The notes beneath the pieces were generated by a model, which was not told the DNA's origin, searched no databases, and saw only the letters and a program-made list of their open reading frames with translations. A DNA stretch of 14,991 nucleotides from Proteobacteria bacterium UBA1278 (GTDB lineage Bacteria > Pseudomonadota > Gammaproteobacteria > Comchoanobacterales > Comchoanobacteraceae), in NCBI GenBank assembly GCA_002308435.1, contig DBUY01000073.1, forward strand, positions 1-14,991, written 5' to 3'. Made by a program: the position numbers and the translations under genes. Position 1 is the first letter of the stretch, and each line of letters begins with the position of its first letter. Shown here piece by piece: positions 13,769 to 14,991 of this stretch.

Positions 13769-14713
13769 CTAAACCTTTTCCCCGATTCGGCTCCAATCGA
13801 CAGACCATCCATCCCAGCTGAATAGAACAAACATCACCTTACCAAGCAAGTATTTTTTATCCACAGGACCGAACACACGACTATCAAGACTGTGGTCCCG
13901 ATTATCACCCATCATGTAATATGATCCTTCAGGGACGACTAAGTCGACCTCAAATTCGTCAAAGGTCAATCCACTTCGCACAAGAATATCGTGTGTTTTA
14001 CCAGGTAAGTATTCTTTTCGTTTTGACAGCCATTCGTAACGTCCTGAACCCAGTTCTTGTGAAAGCCCGATATATTCCTGGGATACCGATTGTCCATTGA
14101 TCTTCAATTGCTTGTTACGGTACTCAATGCGGTCTCCCGGCAAGCCAATAACTCGCTTAACATAAATCACACGATAAGGATCATTGGGATAACGAAACAA
14201 GGCAATATCTCCACGCTCGGGTTCACCATAGTTGGCCACTTTCGTATTAATTATTGGCAAATGCCACCCGTAAGAAAACTGGTTAACTAATAAAAAATCT
14301 CCAGGCCGAACTGTCGGCTCGAGTGATCCAGTAGGCACACGATAATGCTGAAAGGCAAAATTTCTAATGACAAAGATGATCAACAAAAAGGTGGCATATT
14401 CATGACAAAACCCAACAATATCTCCCAAGAAACTGCCAGTCGCCTCGATTTTTGTTGATCGCTTCGGGTAGAGCAAACGATAAGTATATGAAATCAAGCA
14501 GCAACCGATAGTAAAGATAACTAGAAAAAGCTCAACACCCAATAAAAGCACACTCATTCCTAGACCACCGACAAAACAACAGGTTCGCCCGCTCTTTGAG
14601 ACGTCTTTCTGAATCAGCCCAATCCCATCTGTACCCAGAAGGTGCACAACTGACTGATGTTGCATAGCAAGCCCAACCAAAAATACACAAAAGAAAATTA
14701 ACTCGTAAGTCAT
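13769..14713 (-). CDS. lepB: signal peptidase I
   Basis: Inner-membrane Ser/Lys protease that cleaves signal peptides of exported proteins on the periplasmic side. The catalytic serine is S130 in VPTGSLEPT, where the usual text is IPSGSMxPT. The general-base lysine is K186 in YVKRVIGLPGD. The box GDNRDHSLDSRVFG is intact. Three hydrophobic segments precede the catalytic domain, about 3-17, 46-75 and 107-117, where E. coli LepB has two; the second and longest is followed by a basic stretch. At 314 residues the length is normal. ATG 14711-14713 has GGA 9 bases upstream. First gene of the lepB-rnc-era run with its own promoter; the next start, rnc, lies just beyond its stop. Confidence 0.95.
   Translation of the reverse strand: MTYELIFFCVFLVGLAMQHQSVVHLLGTDGIGLIQKDVSKSGRTCCFVGGLGMSVLLLGVELFLVIFTIGCCLISYTYRLLYPKRSTKIEATGSFLGDIVGFCHEYATFLLIIFVIRNFAFQHYRVPTGSLEPTVRPGDFLLVNQFSYGWHLPIINTKVANYGEPERGDIALFRYPNDPYRVIYVKRVIGLPGDRIEYRNKQLKINGQSVSQEYIGLSQELGSGRYEWLSKRKEYLPGKTHDILVRSGLTFDEFEVDLVVPEGSYYMMGDNRDHSLDSRVFGPVDKKYLLGKVMFVLFSWDGWSVDWSRIGEKV
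13774..13779 (-). promoter_or_regulatory. ribosome binding site setting the rnc TTG start
   Basis: AAAAGG on the minus strand within the last lepB codons, 6 bases before TTG 13765-13767, with the lepB TAG between. It supports the 234-residue RNase III. Confidence 0.55.
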
Positions 14714-14750
14714 TAAATTATTCCAAAAAATTAGACATAAGAACGTAGCA

Positions 14751-14779
14751 ATTGTACCATATTAGCGGCAGCATCACAA
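14751..14779 (-). promoter_or_regulatory. extended -10 promoter for lepB-rnc-era
   Basis: Minus strand: -35 TTGTGA (14774-14779), 17-base spacer, TGG directly before -10 TACAAT (14751-14756). The predicted start near 14745 gives a leader of about 31 bases. It lies in the 117-base lepA-lepB gap, so lepB-rnc-era can be transcribed without lepA. Confidence 0.6.
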
Positions 14780-14830
14780 GCTCAACTCAAAACACAGTAA
14801 CGCACCAAAATTAAAGTCACGCCGACAACA

Positions 14831-14991
14831 TCAAGAATCCGTCTTGCTTGAGTCCACTTTGAGAATTGCCAAGAAAGCATCTTGTGGCAAAGCCACTTTA
14901 CCAATCTGTTTCATTCGTTTTTTACCAGCTTTCTGCTTTTCCAACAGCTTCTTTGTACGGGTAATGTCACCACCATAACACTTTGCTGTCA
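14831..14991 (-). CDS. lepA: elongation factor 4 (LepA), C-terminal end only
   Basis: The last 52 residues of the ribosome-associated GTPase LepA, which continues beyond the right edge. The tail TAKCYGGDITRTKKLLEKQK followed by AGKKRMKQIGKVALPQDAFLAIL is the hallmark C-terminal domain of this family, used to contact the ribosome's peptidyl transferase region. It is upstream of lepB on the same strand, the usual gammaproteobacterial order. No intrinsic terminator is evident in the 117 bases between this stop and lepB; a GTC/GAC mini-stem before a T-rich stretch is too short to call. Confidence 0.95.
   Translation of the reverse strand, partial: TAKCYGGDITRTKKLLEKQKAGKKRMKQIGKVALPQDAFLAILKVDSSKTDS

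Overview
This window looks like chromosome of a moderately AT-rich, host-associated gammaproteobacterium. The evidence is the gammaproteobacterial order lepA-lepB-rnc-era, a petABC (cytochrome bc1) operon, a YihG-type acyltransferase and a PBP4-type DacB. A Legionella/Coxiella-like relative would fit, but no single gene fixes the genus. Non-ATG starts (TTG, GTG) are common, and many sit just after the upstream gene's stop codon.

Layout. Positions 1-2008 (minus strand) hold a two-gene unit, hemC then a yihG-like acyltransferase, behind a good sigma70-type promoter at 2041-2069. Positions 2133-6620 (minus) hold a tight five-gene run, petA-petB-petC-alr-murI, with gaps of a few bases or overlaps. 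It couples the respiratory bc1 complex to the two racemases that supply D-Ala and D-Glu for peptidoglycan. Positions 6778-9272 (plus) form an accessory patch: an unassigned secreted protein with an almost leaderless promoter carrying a perfect inverted repeat, an unassigned membrane protein, and about 500 bases that look like the broken remains of a coding sequence. Positions 9273-12222 (plus) hold dacB (PBP4-type carboxypeptidase/endopeptidase) and trkA (potassium uptake regulator). Positions 12219-14713 (minus) hold lepB-rnc-era, with its own promoter upstream of lepB. The 3' end of lepA enters at the right edge.

How the genes relate. Alr, MurI and DacB act on peptidoglycan (precursor D-amino acids and trimming). 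HemC feeds heme synthesis, which the bc1 cytochromes need. LepB, RNase III, Era and LepA serve secretion, RNA processing and ribosome assembly or translation.

The most notable points are family-motif departures in otherwise intact housekeeping proteins: MurI with CHT instead of CNT, cytochrome b with PSWY instead of PEWY, TrkA without its glycine-rich nucleotide motifs, an altered Era switch I, and a Rieske protein with KR instead of twin RR. The accessory patch between petA and dacB is also notable. I saw no tRNA, rRNA, CRISPR array, insertion sequence or convincing intrinsic terminator. I did not find a clearly new multi-gene system; the 6778-9152 patch is the best candidate for something undescribed.
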